From Antarctobacter heliothermus (GTDB lineage Bacteria > Pseudomonadota > Alphaproteobacteria > Rhodobacterales > Rhodobacteraceae), in NCBI RefSeq assembly GCF_002237555.1, contig NZ_CP022540.1, positions 496,001-560,000 of the forward strand: 64,000 bases of DNA, read 5' to 3'. Below the pieces are notes generated by a model that was given only the letters and a program-made list of their open reading frames with translations, was not told where the DNA came from and did no database searches. A program made the position numbers and the translations under genes. Position 1 is the stretch's first letter; each line of letters opens with the position of its first letter. Positions 29,143 to 38,138 of this stretch are shown here, piece by piece.

Positions 29143-29937
29143 CTAGCGCAACTTTGGCGGCTTGTCCGGGTCAGACCCCGGCGCGATCTGTTCGTGTCTT
29201 ACGGGTTCGGGCGGTTCCGGCAGGTCAAACCGGAGCGCCACACCGGCAAGGAGCGCCGTGGTGGCGTCACTGTCCGTCAGAAAGGTCACGTCCAGTGCGC
29301 CCGCCTCTAGCCCCGAGAACACCAGCGCCTCATTGATGGCCCCGGCAAGGGCGCGTTCGGCACCCGGCACCGTGCCGGTCAGGCCCAGCAGATGCCCGCG
29401 CGTGCCGTCATCGTAGATCACCTCGGCCAGATAGGCCTTGCGCGCTAGACCGGCGGCAGTGGCAAGGCGGGAGTCCAACGCCGTGACAAGCTGTTCGGGC
29501 ACGCGGGGGGCGCGAAACTCTGACGGACGGGCCTGTGCCTCTTGCGGGCCAGTGCCGAGGGTTTCAACCAACCACGACAGCGCCTCTGGCGGCAGCAGGA
29601 TCTGCGAGGGCGCGGTTTCAAGGTTCAGCGCAAGGCCGACCCCCTGCCCCGCGACCATGGTCGCCAGTGCGCGGCCTGACAGCGCCGCATAGGGAACGAC
29701 ACGCCCGGCGAAGGCGGACAGGCGGTCCTCACGATCGAAGGCCAGCAGGAACTGCGCATCGCCGAGGTCAAAGAGTTCCGGGGAAATCGCGTCACCCTCT
29801 GGTTCCTGTGTCAGCATCAGGAAGAGTTCCGTGCTGGCGAGGCGGTCGTAATAGCGCAGGCGGGCGGCGTCGTCCTCTGGGGTGGCCTCCATCGCCGCGT
29901 GGGCGCGGTCGAGTTCGGTCAGGGTCTCATCGTTCAT
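29143..29937 (-). CDS. SseB-like N-terminal domain protein
   Basis: The 264-residue protein carries an SseB_N-like first half (TELDRAHAAMEATPEDDAA..., LASTELFLMLTQEP, GDAQFLLAFDREDRLSAFAG), seen in many Rhodobacteraceae. The second half is of a kind I do not recognise. Soluble, with no signal peptide. Its start overlaps the stop of the uracil-DNA glycosylase gene by 4 bp (ATGA), so it is the second gene of that operon. Function unknown. Confidence 0.65.
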   Translation of the reverse strand: MNDETLTELDRAHAAMEATPEDDAARLRYYDRLASTELFLMLTQEPEGDAISPELFDLGDAQFLLAFDREDRLSAFAGRVVPYAALSGRALATMVAGQGVGLALNLETAPSQILLPPEALSWLVETLGTGPQEAQARPSEFRAPRVPEQLVTALDSRLATAAGLARKAYLAEVIYDDGTRGHLLGLTGTVPGAERALAGAINEALVFSGLEAGALDVTFLTDSDATTALLAGVALRFDLPEPPEPVRHEQIAPGSDPDKPPKLR

Positions 29938-30515
29938 GCCAGCACCTCTGCGACGCGGGTTCTGAGGACCGGCAACAGATCTGCCTCGAACCAGGGATTT
30001 CGTTTCAGCCATGCGGTATTGCGCCACGAGGGGTGCGGCAAGGGGATGGCATCGGGCGAAAAGTCGCGCCAGCGGGTGACGGTGTCGGTCACGCCGGTCT
30101 TGATGCCAAGGTGCCATTTCTGCGCGTAGCCGCCGATGAGCAATGTCAGGCGGACGTCGGGCAGCGCCGCCATGACCTGCGCGCGCCATGTCCGGGCGCA
30201 GATCGGTGGCGGTGGCAGGTCTGATCCCTTGCGGTAGCCGGGAAAACAAAAACCCATCGGCACGATGGCGACGCGGGTTTCATCATAAAACGTAGCGCTG
30301 TCGAGCCCCAGCCAATCGCGCAAACGGTCGCCTGAGGGATCGGTGAACGGCAGGCCAGACTGGTGCACCTTCAGTCCCGGAGCCTGTCCCGCGATCAGCA
30401 ACCGCGCCGAGGGGGCCGCGCGCAGCACCGGGCGCGGCGCATGGGCGGTTTCCGTCGCGGCAAAGCGGTCGGCGCAGAGACGGCAGGCGCGGATGTCATG
30501 CAAAAGGTCGTCCAT
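29934..30515 (-). CDS. uracil-DNA glycosylase family protein (probable Fe-S type)
   Basis: The 193-residue protein has the UDG fold, with the active-site motif GQAPG (residues 43-47) and a C-terminal HPSWRN motif matching the HPS loop. Four cysteines at 11, 14, 90 and 106 have the CxxC-N75-C-N15-C pattern of the 4Fe-4S cluster of family 4/5-type enzymes. It should excise uracil or related damage from DNA. The start at 30515 (MDDLLHDIRACRLC) is chosen because the cluster motif begins there; an upstream in-frame start would overlap the ArsR operator region. Family membership is clear, the subfamily less so. Confidence 0.8.
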   Translation of the reverse strand: MDDLLHDIRACRLCADRFAATETAHAPRPVLRAAPSARLLIAGQAPGLKVHQSGLPFTDPSGDRLRDWLGLDSATFYDETRVAIVPMGFCFPGYRKGSDLPPPPICARTWRAQVMAALPDVRLTLLIGGYAQKWHLGIKTGVTDTVTRWRDFSPDAIPLPHPSWRNTAWLKRNPWFEADLLPVLRTRVAEVLA

Positions 30516-30567
30516 TGTGCGGACCTTACAGGCCGCAAGACAGGAGGTCACGTCGGCGCAACAGGTC

Positions 30568-30587
30568 ATTTCGACATTTATCGAAAT
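30568..30587. promoter_or_regulatory. ArsR-type operator 1
   Basis: A perfect inverted repeat, ATTTCGA-CATTTA-TCGAAAT, lies 60 bp before the arsR-like start codon. Its centre is exactly 40 bp from the centre of the second copy. AT-rich palindromes of this kind are typical binding sites for ArsR/SmtB repressors. Confidence 0.7.
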
Positions 30588-30607
30588 AACACTTGCGTGG
30601 CACAATC

Positions 30608-30627
30608 ATTTCGACAATGTTAGAAAT
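30608..30627. promoter_or_regulatory. ArsR-type operator 2, abutting the start codon
   Basis: ATTTCGA-CAATGT-TAGAAAT repeats the upstream palindrome with one mismatch and ends at the base before the ATG at 30628. A repressor here would block the promoter or translation start; the transcript may have a very short leader. There is no Shine-Dalgarno sequence between it and the start. Confidence 0.65.
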
Positions 30628-30972
30628 ATGAAAATGATTGAGTCCCCCTCCCTCACCGTCGAAACCGCCGCGTCCAAGTTCGCGGCGCTTGGTTCTGAAC
30701 AACGTCTGCAAGTGCTGCACTCTTTGGTGCGCGCAGGCCGTGACGGGCTAAGCATCGGCGCGCTGGGTGAACGGACCGGCATCACCGGCTCCACCCTCAC
30801 CCACCACCTGAAAATTCTCTCTGCCGCAGGTCTTGTGACCCAAGCGCGGCAGGGACGGTCCATCATCTGCGCCGCTGCCGATTACACTGAGGTCGAGGCG
30901 CTGTCCGATTACCTGCTGCGCCAATGTTGCGCGGATGCCGACACCTGTCACAAGGATGCCGATCATGGCTGA
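30628..30972 (+). CDS. ArsR/SmtB family repressor
   Basis: The 114-residue winged-helix protein has the ArsR motif LGSEQRLQVLHSLVRAG and a recognition helix in GITGSTLTHHLKILSAAGL. The C-terminus is Cys-rich (QCCADADTCHKDADHG), a plausible metal(loid)-sensing site; the classical ArsR CVCDL motif is absent. It probably represses itself and the overlapping permease gene through two palindromes upstream. The start is placed at ATG 30628 because it directly follows operator 2 and the fold begins a few residues later. Confidence 0.88.
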   Translation: MKMIESPSLTVETAASKFAALGSEQRLQVLHSLVRAGRDGLSIGALGERTGITGSTLTHHLKILSAAGLVTQARQGRSIICAAADYTEVEALSDYLLRQCCADADTCHKDADHG

Positions 30973-31990
30973 TACCACGACAACTGCAACACGCCGTTTG
31001 CCGCCGATTCCCAAGGTCTGGCTGGTCATTCTCGGCATTCTGGCGCTGGTCGCGCTGCTGGACTGGCAGCAGTTCCCCGATACGGTGCGGTTCACAATCG
31101 AAGCCCTGCTCGGCACCGCGCCCTTTATCCTGTTTGCGGTGCTGGCTGTCGCCTTCCTCAAGGCGACAGGGGCCGAAACGCTGATGGCCAGGGCGTTTGA
31201 GGGCCGCGAGGTGCGGATGATCTTTCTGGCTGCGGCCTTGGGCGGGCTGTCCCCATTCTGTTCGTGTGAGGTGATCCCGTTTATCGCCGCCCTGCTGGCG
31301 GTGGGCGCGCCTCTGGCGGCGGTCATGGCCTTTTGGCTGGCCTCTCCACTGATGGATCCGGCGATGTTCCTGATCACCGCGGGCACGCTGGGCTGGTCCT
31401 TTGCCGTGGCCAAGGCGCTTGCGGCGGTTGGTCTGGGCCTGCTGGGTGGCTTTGGCACCCGCGCGTTGGCCAATAGCCCGGTGTTCCGCGATCCGCTGCG
31501 GGAGAAGCCGCAGGTTGGTGGCTGCTGCGGCGTCAAGAAACCGTTTCAGGGCAAGCCGGTCTGGCGGTTCTGGCAGCACAGCGACCGGGTCGAGACGTTC
31601 CGCGATACCGGGCTGGAAAACGCGCTGTTCCTGCTGAAATGGCTGACGCTGGCCTATGTGCTGGAGGCGCTGATGATCCACTATGTGCCGGCAGAAATGA
31701 TCGCGGGCCTGCTGGGCGGCACCGGCATCACGCCGATCCTGATGGGCGCACTGGTCGGGGCCCCCGCCTACCTGAACGGTTACGCTGCCGTGCCGCTGGT
31801 CGATGCGCTGCTGGCGCAGGGGATGGCACCCGGCGCGGCCATGAGCTTTGTCATCGCCGGTGGTGTCAGTTGTATCCCGGCCGCCATCGCGGTCTGGGCT
31901 CTGGTCAAGCCAAGGATCTTCTTTGCCTATCTTGGCTGGGCGCTGTTGGGGGCAATGATTGCCGGGCTGGCCTGGGGCGCGGTTGCCTGA
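30965..31990 (+). CDS. ArsP-type permease (DUF318/UPF0718 family)
   Basis: The 341-residue inner-membrane protein has about eight to ten predicted membrane segments and the family hallmark SPFCSCEVIPFIAALLAVGAP. A GGCCG motif lies in the central cytoplasmic loop and GGVSCIPAA near the end. ArsP members export trivalent organoarsenicals; other members of this family are less well defined. The ATG at 30965 has AAGGA 8 nt upstream and overlaps the repressor stop, so the two are translationally coupled. The metal or metalloid is not proven by sequence. Confidence 0.8.
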   Translation: MADTTTTATRRLPPIPKVWLVILGILALVALLDWQQFPDTVRFTIEALLGTAPFILFAVLAVAFLKATGAETLMARAFEGREVRMIFLAAALGGLSPFCSCEVIPFIAALLAVGAPLAAVMAFWLASPLMDPAMFLITAGTLGWSFAVAKALAAVGLGLLGGFGTRALANSPVFRDPLREKPQVGGCCGVKKPFQGKPVWRFWQHSDRVETFRDTGLENALFLLKWLTLAYVLEALMIHYVPAEMIAGLLGGTGITPILMGALVGAPAYLNGYAAVPLVDALLAQGMAPGAAMSFVIAGGVSCIPAAIAVWALVKPRIFFAYLGWALLGAMIAGLAWGAVA

Positions 31991-32030
31991 CACGTCAGTT
32001 CAAACGACACAGTTGGTTAACTGTTGAATG

Positions 32031-32061
32031 TTCGGGCCCCCACGCGGGGCCCGAATTGTTT
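32031..32061 (+). terminator. rho-independent terminator
   Basis: A perfect 10-bp stem (TTCGGGCCCC / GGGGCCCGAA) with a CACGC loop is followed by TTGTTTTTG. It ends the repressor-permease operon and insulates the capsule genes that follow. Confidence 0.9.
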
Positions 32062-32157
32062 TTGTTTCGCGCCAAGGCCATAATGTGAACAAATTGTCTA
32101 CCTAGTTCGGCGATACACCAAGGTACGAGGGATCCGAGGCACAACCAGGGCACCCAT

Positions 32158-32817
32158 ATGTTAGAGTTCGACATGGTCAGTAAGTCCTTCTGGACAGGGA
32201 CGCAGCGCAAGGTGATCCTTGACCGCGTGTCCTTTCGTGTCGAACTGGGGGAATCGCTGGGCATTCTTGCGCCAAACGGAACCGGAAAATCCACCGTTAT
32301 CAAGATGATGGCCGGGCTGGAAAAACCCGATGAGGGGGAAATCCGACGCAACTGCCGGGTGTCCTTTCCGCTGGGGTTCATGGGCGGGGTCGTCTCCAAG
32401 ATCTCGGCCAAGGAGAACGCCCGTTTCATTGCGCGGCTCTACGGGCTAGACCCGGATTACGTCGAATCCTTTTGCCGGTGGCTGTGCGATCTCAAGGAAT
32501 ATTTCGACCAACCGCTGGGCACCTATTCTTCGGGCATGCGCGCGCGGTTCACCTTTGCGCTGATGCTGGCACTGGATTTCGACATGTACCTGATCGATGA
32601 GGGGATGCCGAACTCTACCGATGCGGGATTCAACCAGCGGGCGGGCGACATCCTTGCCGACAGGCTGCGCACCACGACGATCATCATTGTCTCGCACCAA
32701 CCCAAGGTGCTGGAAAAATTCGCCCGCAAGGCCGCTGTTCTGATGGATGGCAAGATGCATATGTTCGACTCATTGGAAGAAGCGAAACGGCTGTATGATT
32801 ACGAAACCGAAAGCTAA
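32158..32817 (+). CDS. kpsT: capsule polysaccharide export ABC ATP-binding protein
   Basis: The 219-residue ATPase belongs to the KpsT/Wzt type that powers polysaccharide export through the inner membrane. Walker A is NGTGKST (about residues 40-46), the signature is YSSGMRARFTFAL, and Walker B is MYLIDEGMP. There is no C-terminal carbohydrate-binding domain, so it is KpsT rather than Wzt. The ATG lies in CATATG. The gene overlaps the next one by 23 bp. The partner permease KpsM is not in this window. Confidence 0.9.
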   Translation: MLEFDMVSKSFWTGTQRKVILDRVSFRVELGESLGILAPNGTGKSTVIKMMAGLEKPDEGEIRRNCRVSFPLGFMGGVVSKISAKENARFIARLYGLDPDYVESFCRWLCDLKEYFDQPLGTYSSGMRARFTFALMLALDFDMYLIDEGMPNSTDAGFNQRAGDILADRLRTTTIIIVSHQPKVLEKFARKAAVLMDGKMHMFDSLEEAKRLYDYETES

Positions 32818-34501
32818 GAAATTCCGCATTCGGCGTTCCCCGGCCGCTCCTGATTTCCCAAGGGAGGACCGCACGCCCGAACCGGACAGCACCGTGCCCG
32901 CAGCGTCCCCGGCGTCGCCGCCGCAGCAGGGCAGCCCCGCGCCGTCTGGCGCATCGCGTCCGCAGTTTTCCAAACCGTCCCCCGATCCCCAGGTCCGCAG
33001 TGGCGAAGTGGCCTCTCCGCGTCAGGTGGCCGGTGAGATCGATATCGACAGCATCCGCGCCGAAGGGCTGACCGGGCGACAGTTGCGCATGGCGCGGCGG
33101 GTGGCCAACAAACACGGGCTGAACCCGACATCGGATTTCGACGCGGTGCGTCTGTTGCGCCAGCGCGGGATCGACCCGTTCCAGCGCACCAACATGCTGG
33201 AACTGGTACAGGCAGAGGCCGGGTCAATTCCCGATCCGGCGGCGAAGGCCCGTCCCGCCGCCGCCGCCAAACCCGAAACCAAGGTGCAGTTGCCGCAGAC
33301 GATCAAGGTGGAAAAGCAACAATTGCCGTCGACCGAAACGGTCAGCCCGGCAGAACGTCGCGCCGCCGAAATTCTGCAAATCCAGCGCGAACTAGCCGCC
33401 CGACGCCGCAAGAAGATGATGCTGCTGATGGTGCGGCTGATGGCCTTTATCGTGCTGCCAACTGTCCTTGCTGGTTATTATTTCTATGCCGTGGCCACGC
33501 CGATGTATTCGACTAAATCGGAATTCCTGATCCTCAAGGCAGAAAACTCTGGCGGGGCGATGGGGTCATTGTTTTCGGGCACGCAGTTTGCCACCAATCA
33601 GGACGCCATCGCGGTACAATCCTATCTGACCTCCAAGGACGCGATGCTGCGGCTGGACCGGGACGAAGGGTTCAAGGCGCATTTCTCGCAAGAGTTCATC
33701 GATCCGATCCAGCGTCTGGAACCCGAACCCACCAACGAAGAGGCCTATTCCCTGTACAAACGCCACATCGAGATCGGCTATGACCCGACCGAGGGCGTCG
33801 TCAAGATGGAGGTCATGGCCGCCAACCCGCAAACCGCCGAGGATTTCTCTCGTGCGCTGATCGGCTATGCCGAGGAACGGGTGGACAAACTGTCCTTCCG
33901 CAAGCGGTCCAACGCGGTCACCGACGCCGAACAGGGGCTTGTGGATGCCGAAAACGGCCGGCGTAAGGCGCAGGAGATCCTGGTCCGGATGCAGCAGGAC
34001 GGCAACGTAATCGACCCCGAAGGCCGGATTGCGGCGCTGCGGTCGCAAATCAACACCTACGAATTACAATTGCAGGAAAAACAGCTGCAACTTCAGGCGC
34101 TTCTGGACAACAACCGTCCGAACCGCGCCAAGGTCGACGGCACAGAGGGCGACATCCGGCGGTTGGAGACGCTGCTGACACGGCTGAACCGGGAGATGAC
34201 AACCGCGACCACTGGTGAGGATTCGCTGGCCGAGATTGCCGTGCAGATCAAGCTGGCAGAGGCGGATCTGGCCACGCGCGACCTGATGCTGCAAACCGCG
34301 CTGGAACGGCTGGAACAGGCGCGCCGTGATGCCGACAGCCAAGCACGCTATTTGACCACCTCGGTAGAGCCAGTGGCATCGGAAGACCCCAGCTATCCAC
34401 GCAAGTTCGAAAATACGATTCTGGCGTTCCTGATCTTTGGCGGCGTTTATCTGATGATCTCGCTCACGGCGTCGATCCTGCGCGAACAGGTCTCAACCTG
34501 A
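32795..34501 (+). CDS. kpsE: capsule export inner-membrane protein, KpsE-like
   Basis: The 568-residue protein has the polysaccharide co-polymerase layout: TM1 at about 207-230, a periplasmic region with long coiled coils (about 330-520), and TM2 at about 538-560. The periplasmic start ATPMYSTKSEFLILKAENSG is typical. It bridges KpsMT to the outer-membrane exporter. Unlike E. coli KpsE (about 380 residues) it carries a ~200-residue cytoplasmic extension: Pro/Ala-rich, then a conserved-looking block (LTGRQLRMARRVANKHGLNP). The start at ATG 32795 is preferred over an in-frame start further upstream inside kpsT. Confidence 0.82.
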   Translation: MITKPKAKKFRIRRSPAAPDFPREDRTPEPDSTVPAASPASPPQQGSPAPSGASRPQFSKPSPDPQVRSGEVASPRQVAGEIDIDSIRAEGLTGRQLRMARRVANKHGLNPTSDFDAVRLLRQRGIDPFQRTNMLELVQAEAGSIPDPAAKARPAAAAKPETKVQLPQTIKVEKQQLPSTETVSPAERRAAEILQIQRELAARRRKKMMLLMVRLMAFIVLPTVLAGYYFYAVATPMYSTKSEFLILKAENSGGAMGSLFSGTQFATNQDAIAVQSYLTSKDAMLRLDRDEGFKAHFSQEFIDPIQRLEPEPTNEEAYSLYKRHIEIGYDPTEGVVKMEVMAANPQTAEDFSRALIGYAEERVDKLSFRKRSNAVTDAEQGLVDAENGRRKAQEILVRMQQDGNVIDPEGRIAALRSQINTYELQLQEKQLQLQALLDNNRPNRAKVDGTEGDIRRLETLLTRLNREMTTATTGEDSLAEIAVQIKLAEADLATRDLMLQTALERLEQARRDADSQARYLTTSVEPVASEDPSYPRKFENTILAFLIFGGVYLMISLTASILREQVST

Positions 34502-34854
34502 CCTGACACACGCCACGGACTGTCCGCTCCGCCGTGTGACGGGGCATACGGTGGCCCAGACAATCATCGGCGGTTCGAATACCGCGCGGATGTCTCTGAA
34601 CCCTTGTGGAAATACGGGACGTGTCGGAGATTTGTACAAAAAATGGGCCGTCCCGCCCGAAAATCGTGGCAATTTCACAACATACAGGACACAACCCTAA
34701 GGCGTGTGCTGGCTTGTCCGGCGGGCACCTTCCGGAAAGTGTTTGCTGATGGTTGATCCGTCCCCTATTGGTCCGGAATCGCCGCGCCCGCCATTTCCGG
34801 ACCCGGGCAGACACCGACTTGCGCGCAAGCGCGTGAAATGATCTTGGGTTGATA
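34502..34854. other. intergenic region, no gene seen
   Basis: This is the spacer between kpsE and a histidine kinase gene on the same strand. Open frames here show no family resemblance. No clear terminator was found. It should contain the kinase promoter, but none can be named with confidence. Confidence 0.5.
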
Positions 34855-37800
34855 ATGCGACTGCCTCAAAGGCCAAGACTAGACTGTCTCATTCCGGTCG
34901 GCGTCGCTATGGCCACCGTCGCCGCCTCTGTGTTTTTTCTGTCGGTTCAAAGAGGCATTCAAACCGAACGGCTTGTCTCGGAAACACGGGTTGTCGGATC
35001 AAGTTTTGCCGCGCGTCTGGAAACCCATGTGGCAACCCGCCTGAAAGCGGGCGAGTTTCTTGGTCTTCATTTTGTGAGGAACGGCGTTTTTGAGAATAAT
35101 ACGTTTCAGACACAAGCCACGCTATTGCATGAATTGTTTGGCGACTTTCAGGCGTTGAACTGGGTCGACGCACAGGGCGTGATCCGCATTGTGACACCCG
35201 AAGCAGGCAACACTCAGGCGCTTGACCTGAACCTGCACGACTTACCAATTCCGTCCGCGGCGCTGGCCCGCGCGGCAGAAACCGGCGAGATGCAGGTGAC
35301 GCCGCCAATCGCACTGGCACAAGGTGGTCAAGGCTTTGTTGTCTATGTCCCCGTCGCCGAAAATGCGCAGCGCTCCGGTTTCCTCAATATCGTGTTCCGC
35401 ACTGCGCCGTTGATGAAAACCGCGCTGGAAGAGGAGGCAGGGCGTTCCTACGCCTTTCGGGTTCTGGACGGCGAGGAGGTGTTCTTTTCCTCAGAACAAG
35501 ACGCCGATTTTGACACCTTTGCGCATGAGAGCCGGATCACCGTCGGCAATCGGGAATGGCGTTTGCTGACCGCGCCCACACCGGCGCGCGTTCGCGACAC
35601 CAGCAGCATGATTGACGAGGCCATCCTTGTGTTTGGCTGCCTTTTGGCGGCGTTGACCGGATTCCTGAGCCGTCTGGTCATTGACCGCCAACGTTCGCTA
35701 CAACACAGCCGCACCCGTTTTGAGGACTATGCGTCTGCCAGTTCCGATTGGTTCTGGGAAATGGATGAAACCTTGCGGATCACCTGGTTCTCGACGGGGC
35801 TCGAGGATTTTCTCGGTGTATCGCGAGAACAGCTTATCGGACGCGCCAGAGGGGACTTTCGCGATACTGAGGCGGGCGACGATGACCACTGGGCAGCGCA
35901 TTTTGACGATCTGGCGGCGCGACGTTCCTTTCGGGATTTCCTCTACCCGATCCGGATCGATGACCAAAGAAAGTGGCTGCGCCTGTCCGGAGCCCCCCGA
36001 TTTGACGACAATGGCCGGTTCAAGGGCTATCGCGGCACAGCTACGGACACCACCGAACTTATCCGCTCCAAATCTGAAGTCGAACAGGCGAACGCGCGCT
36101 TGGCAGAGGCTGTCGAAGGGTTGGTAGAGGTGTTCAGTCTATGGGATGACGAGGACAGGCTTGTCTTTGGCAATCAGGCCTTTCGCGACCTCAACAAGAC
36201 CATTCCGGAATACACCGTCCCCGGCACACGTTTCGAAAGCTATCTCCGCGCCGGGGTCGACGACGGTCATATGCCCGATCTGGAAGGCCACGAGGACGAC
36301 TTTATGGCGCGTAGCCTTGTCCAACGTTATGACCCGAACGCCGGCCCCTTTGAGATCGAGCGGTCCGACGGCATCATTCTGCGGCTTCATGAACAAAAGC
36401 TGAAGGGAGGCGGCATCGCCACTGTCGGCCTAGACGTCACAACGCAGCGCCGGAACGAAGAAGCGCTGCGCAAGAGCCAGGAGCGGCTTGCCCTCGCCGT
36501 GCAGCAGTTGTCGATCTGGGATTGGGAACTGCGGACAGACAAATTGTACATGTCGCCGGGGTTCGCCACGCATTTGGGATATACCGCCGAGGAATTCGAA
36601 GAGATCAAGGCGGCCTCGATCACCAGCATCATCCATCCTGACGATGTTGAGCGCTACCGTGCCAAGTTGAAGGCGCATATCGAAGACCCCCGGTCGATCT
36701 TTTCAAACGAGCATCAGTTCCGAACCAAATCCGGAGCGTACAAGTGGTTTCTGGCCATCGGGCAGACCATCGTCGACGACACAGGCGCGGCCATTCGATC
36801 AACCGGCGTTCTGACCGACATTACCGAACGGGTCGAATTGGAAAGCCAGCTCCGCCAAGCGCAGAAGATGGAAGCCATCGGCAATCTGACCGGCGGCGTG
36901 GCGCATGATTTCAACAATTTGCTGGCGGTCATTCTTGGCAATCTCGAATTGATCAAAGAAGCCGAGGACGTCAGCAGCATTGCCCCCTTTGTCACTGCCG
37001 GGATTGAAGCAACCAATCGCGGCGCCGATCTTGTCAGGAGCATGCTGGGTTTTGCGCGTCGGTCACGTTTGCAGCCGATGGTTGTCGATCTGAATGCGCT
37101 GCTGCAAGAGACGGAGACCTGGTTTGGCAGGGCGCTTCCCGAGAATGTCGATGTTGACATTGCACTGGCGCCAGACCTCTGGCCCATCGAGACGGACCCG
37201 TCTCTGGCGCAAAACGCGGTTCTGAATCTGGTCTTGAACGCCCGAGACGCCATGCCGTCGGGCGGGAGCTTGATGGTTGAAACGGCCAACGTCACCTTGG
37301 GCGCAGACGATCTAGACGACGACGACGGCGAAAGTATCGCGCCGGGACGCTATGTGACTGTTGCAATCACCGACACAGGTGAGGGCATTCCGCACGACCG
37401 ATTGAACGCTGTGTTTCAGCCGTTTTTCACAACCAAACCACCCGGGTCCGGGTCTGGATTGGGCCTATCCATGGTTCAGGGCTTTATGAAACAGTCGGGC
37501 GGCATGGTGCGCGTCAGTTCAGATCCCGGAGTCGCCACCACGTTCAAATTGTTCTTCCCGGCCGTGATCGCGCAAAGCAGTGCGCCCGCTGTCGAGGCGG
37601 ACAAGACCCTGCCTAGATCCGCCCCGATGACACGGATTCTCCTTGTCGAAGATGAGGATGCGGTCCGGGGTGTTCTTGCGGAAACGCTGTCCAGAGCGGG
37701 CTACACGGTCCGCACGGCAAGATCGGGCGATGCTGCTCTTGCGGATTGGGAACAGGATCACGACTTTGACCTGCTGATCACCGACATTGTCATGCCGGGA

Positions 37801-38025
37801 CAGCATCAAGGGACCGATCTTGCCCGCAAACTTCGTGAGAACCGCCCGGATTTTCCCGTCGTTTTCCTGTCCGGATATGCAAAAGAGACGGCGATTCCGG
37901 ATAACGCTCTCAAGCCGAATGACGTTCGGCTAATGAAGCCCGTCAGCAGGCTGGATCTTTTCGCTGCCATCGAAACTGCGTTGGCTGAAAAAGCCAAGGG
38001 GCGCCCCCTCAGTCCGGTAAGCTGA
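34855..38025 (+). CDS. hybrid sensor histidine kinase (CHASE-PAS-PAS-PAS-HK-REC)
   Basis: The 1056-residue membrane kinase has TM1 (about 10-32), a periplasmic CHASE-like sensor (about 40-230), TM2 (about 255-280), and three PAS domains (about 295-410, 420-540 and 550-665). A HisKA domain carries the phospho-acceptor His684 (GGVAHDFNNLL), followed by the ATPase domain with GSGSGLGLS and a C-terminal receiver with Asp977 (LLITDIVMPG). The ATG at 34855 is chosen; a TTG two codons upstream is possible. No partner regulator gene is adjacent. A second hybrid kinase gene faces it 113 bp away. Confidence 0.88.
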   Translation: MRLPQRPRLDCLIPVGVAMATVAASVFFLSVQRGIQTERLVSETRVVGSSFAARLETHVATRLKAGEFLGLHFVRNGVFENNTFQTQATLLHELFGDFQALNWVDAQGVIRIVTPEAGNTQALDLNLHDLPIPSAALARAAETGEMQVTPPIALAQGGQGFVVYVPVAENAQRSGFLNIVFRTAPLMKTALEEEAGRSYAFRVLDGEEVFFSSEQDADFDTFAHESRITVGNREWRLLTAPTPARVRDTSSMIDEAILVFGCLLAALTGFLSRLVIDRQRSLQHSRTRFEDYASASSDWFWEMDETLRITWFSTGLEDFLGVSREQLIGRARGDFRDTEAGDDDHWAAHFDDLAARRSFRDFLYPIRIDDQRKWLRLSGAPRFDDNGRFKGYRGTATDTTELIRSKSEVEQANARLAEAVEGLVEVFSLWDDEDRLVFGNQAFRDLNKTIPEYTVPGTRFESYLRAGVDDGHMPDLEGHEDDFMARSLVQRYDPNAGPFEIERSDGIILRLHEQKLKGGGIATVGLDVTTQRRNEEALRKSQERLALAVQQLSIWDWELRTDKLYMSPGFATHLGYTAEEFEEIKAASITSIIHPDDVERYRAKLKAHIEDPRSIFSNEHQFRTKSGAYKWFLAIGQTIVDDTGAAIRSTGVLTDITERVELESQLRQAQKMEAIGNLTGGVAHDFNNLLAVILGNLELIKEAEDVSSIAPFVTAGIEATNRGADLVRSMLGFARRSRLQPMVVDLNALLQETETWFGRALPENVDVDIALAPDLWPIETDPSLAQNAVLNLVLNARDAMPSGGSLMVETANVTLGADDLDDDDGESIAPGRYVTVAITDTGEGIPHDRLNAVFQPFFTTKPPGSGSGLGLSMVQGFMKQSGGMVRVSSDPGVATTFKLFFPAVIAQSSAPAVEADKTLPRSAPMTRILLVEDEDAVRGVLAETLSRAGYTVRTARSGDAALADWEQDHDFDLLITDIVMPGQHQGTDLARKLRENRPDFPVVFLSGYAKETAIPDNALKPNDVRLMKPVSRLDLFAAIETALAEKAKGRPLSPVS

Positions 38026-38138
38026 CTTGAGTGTGCACCCGCCCTGATTGACTGACTGGCGCCCTCACGACGCCTGTGTCGTCGCTTTGGATACCGGCTG
38101 ATGGTGCCAAGGCCGCGATCAACCAAACCGGCCTGAAA

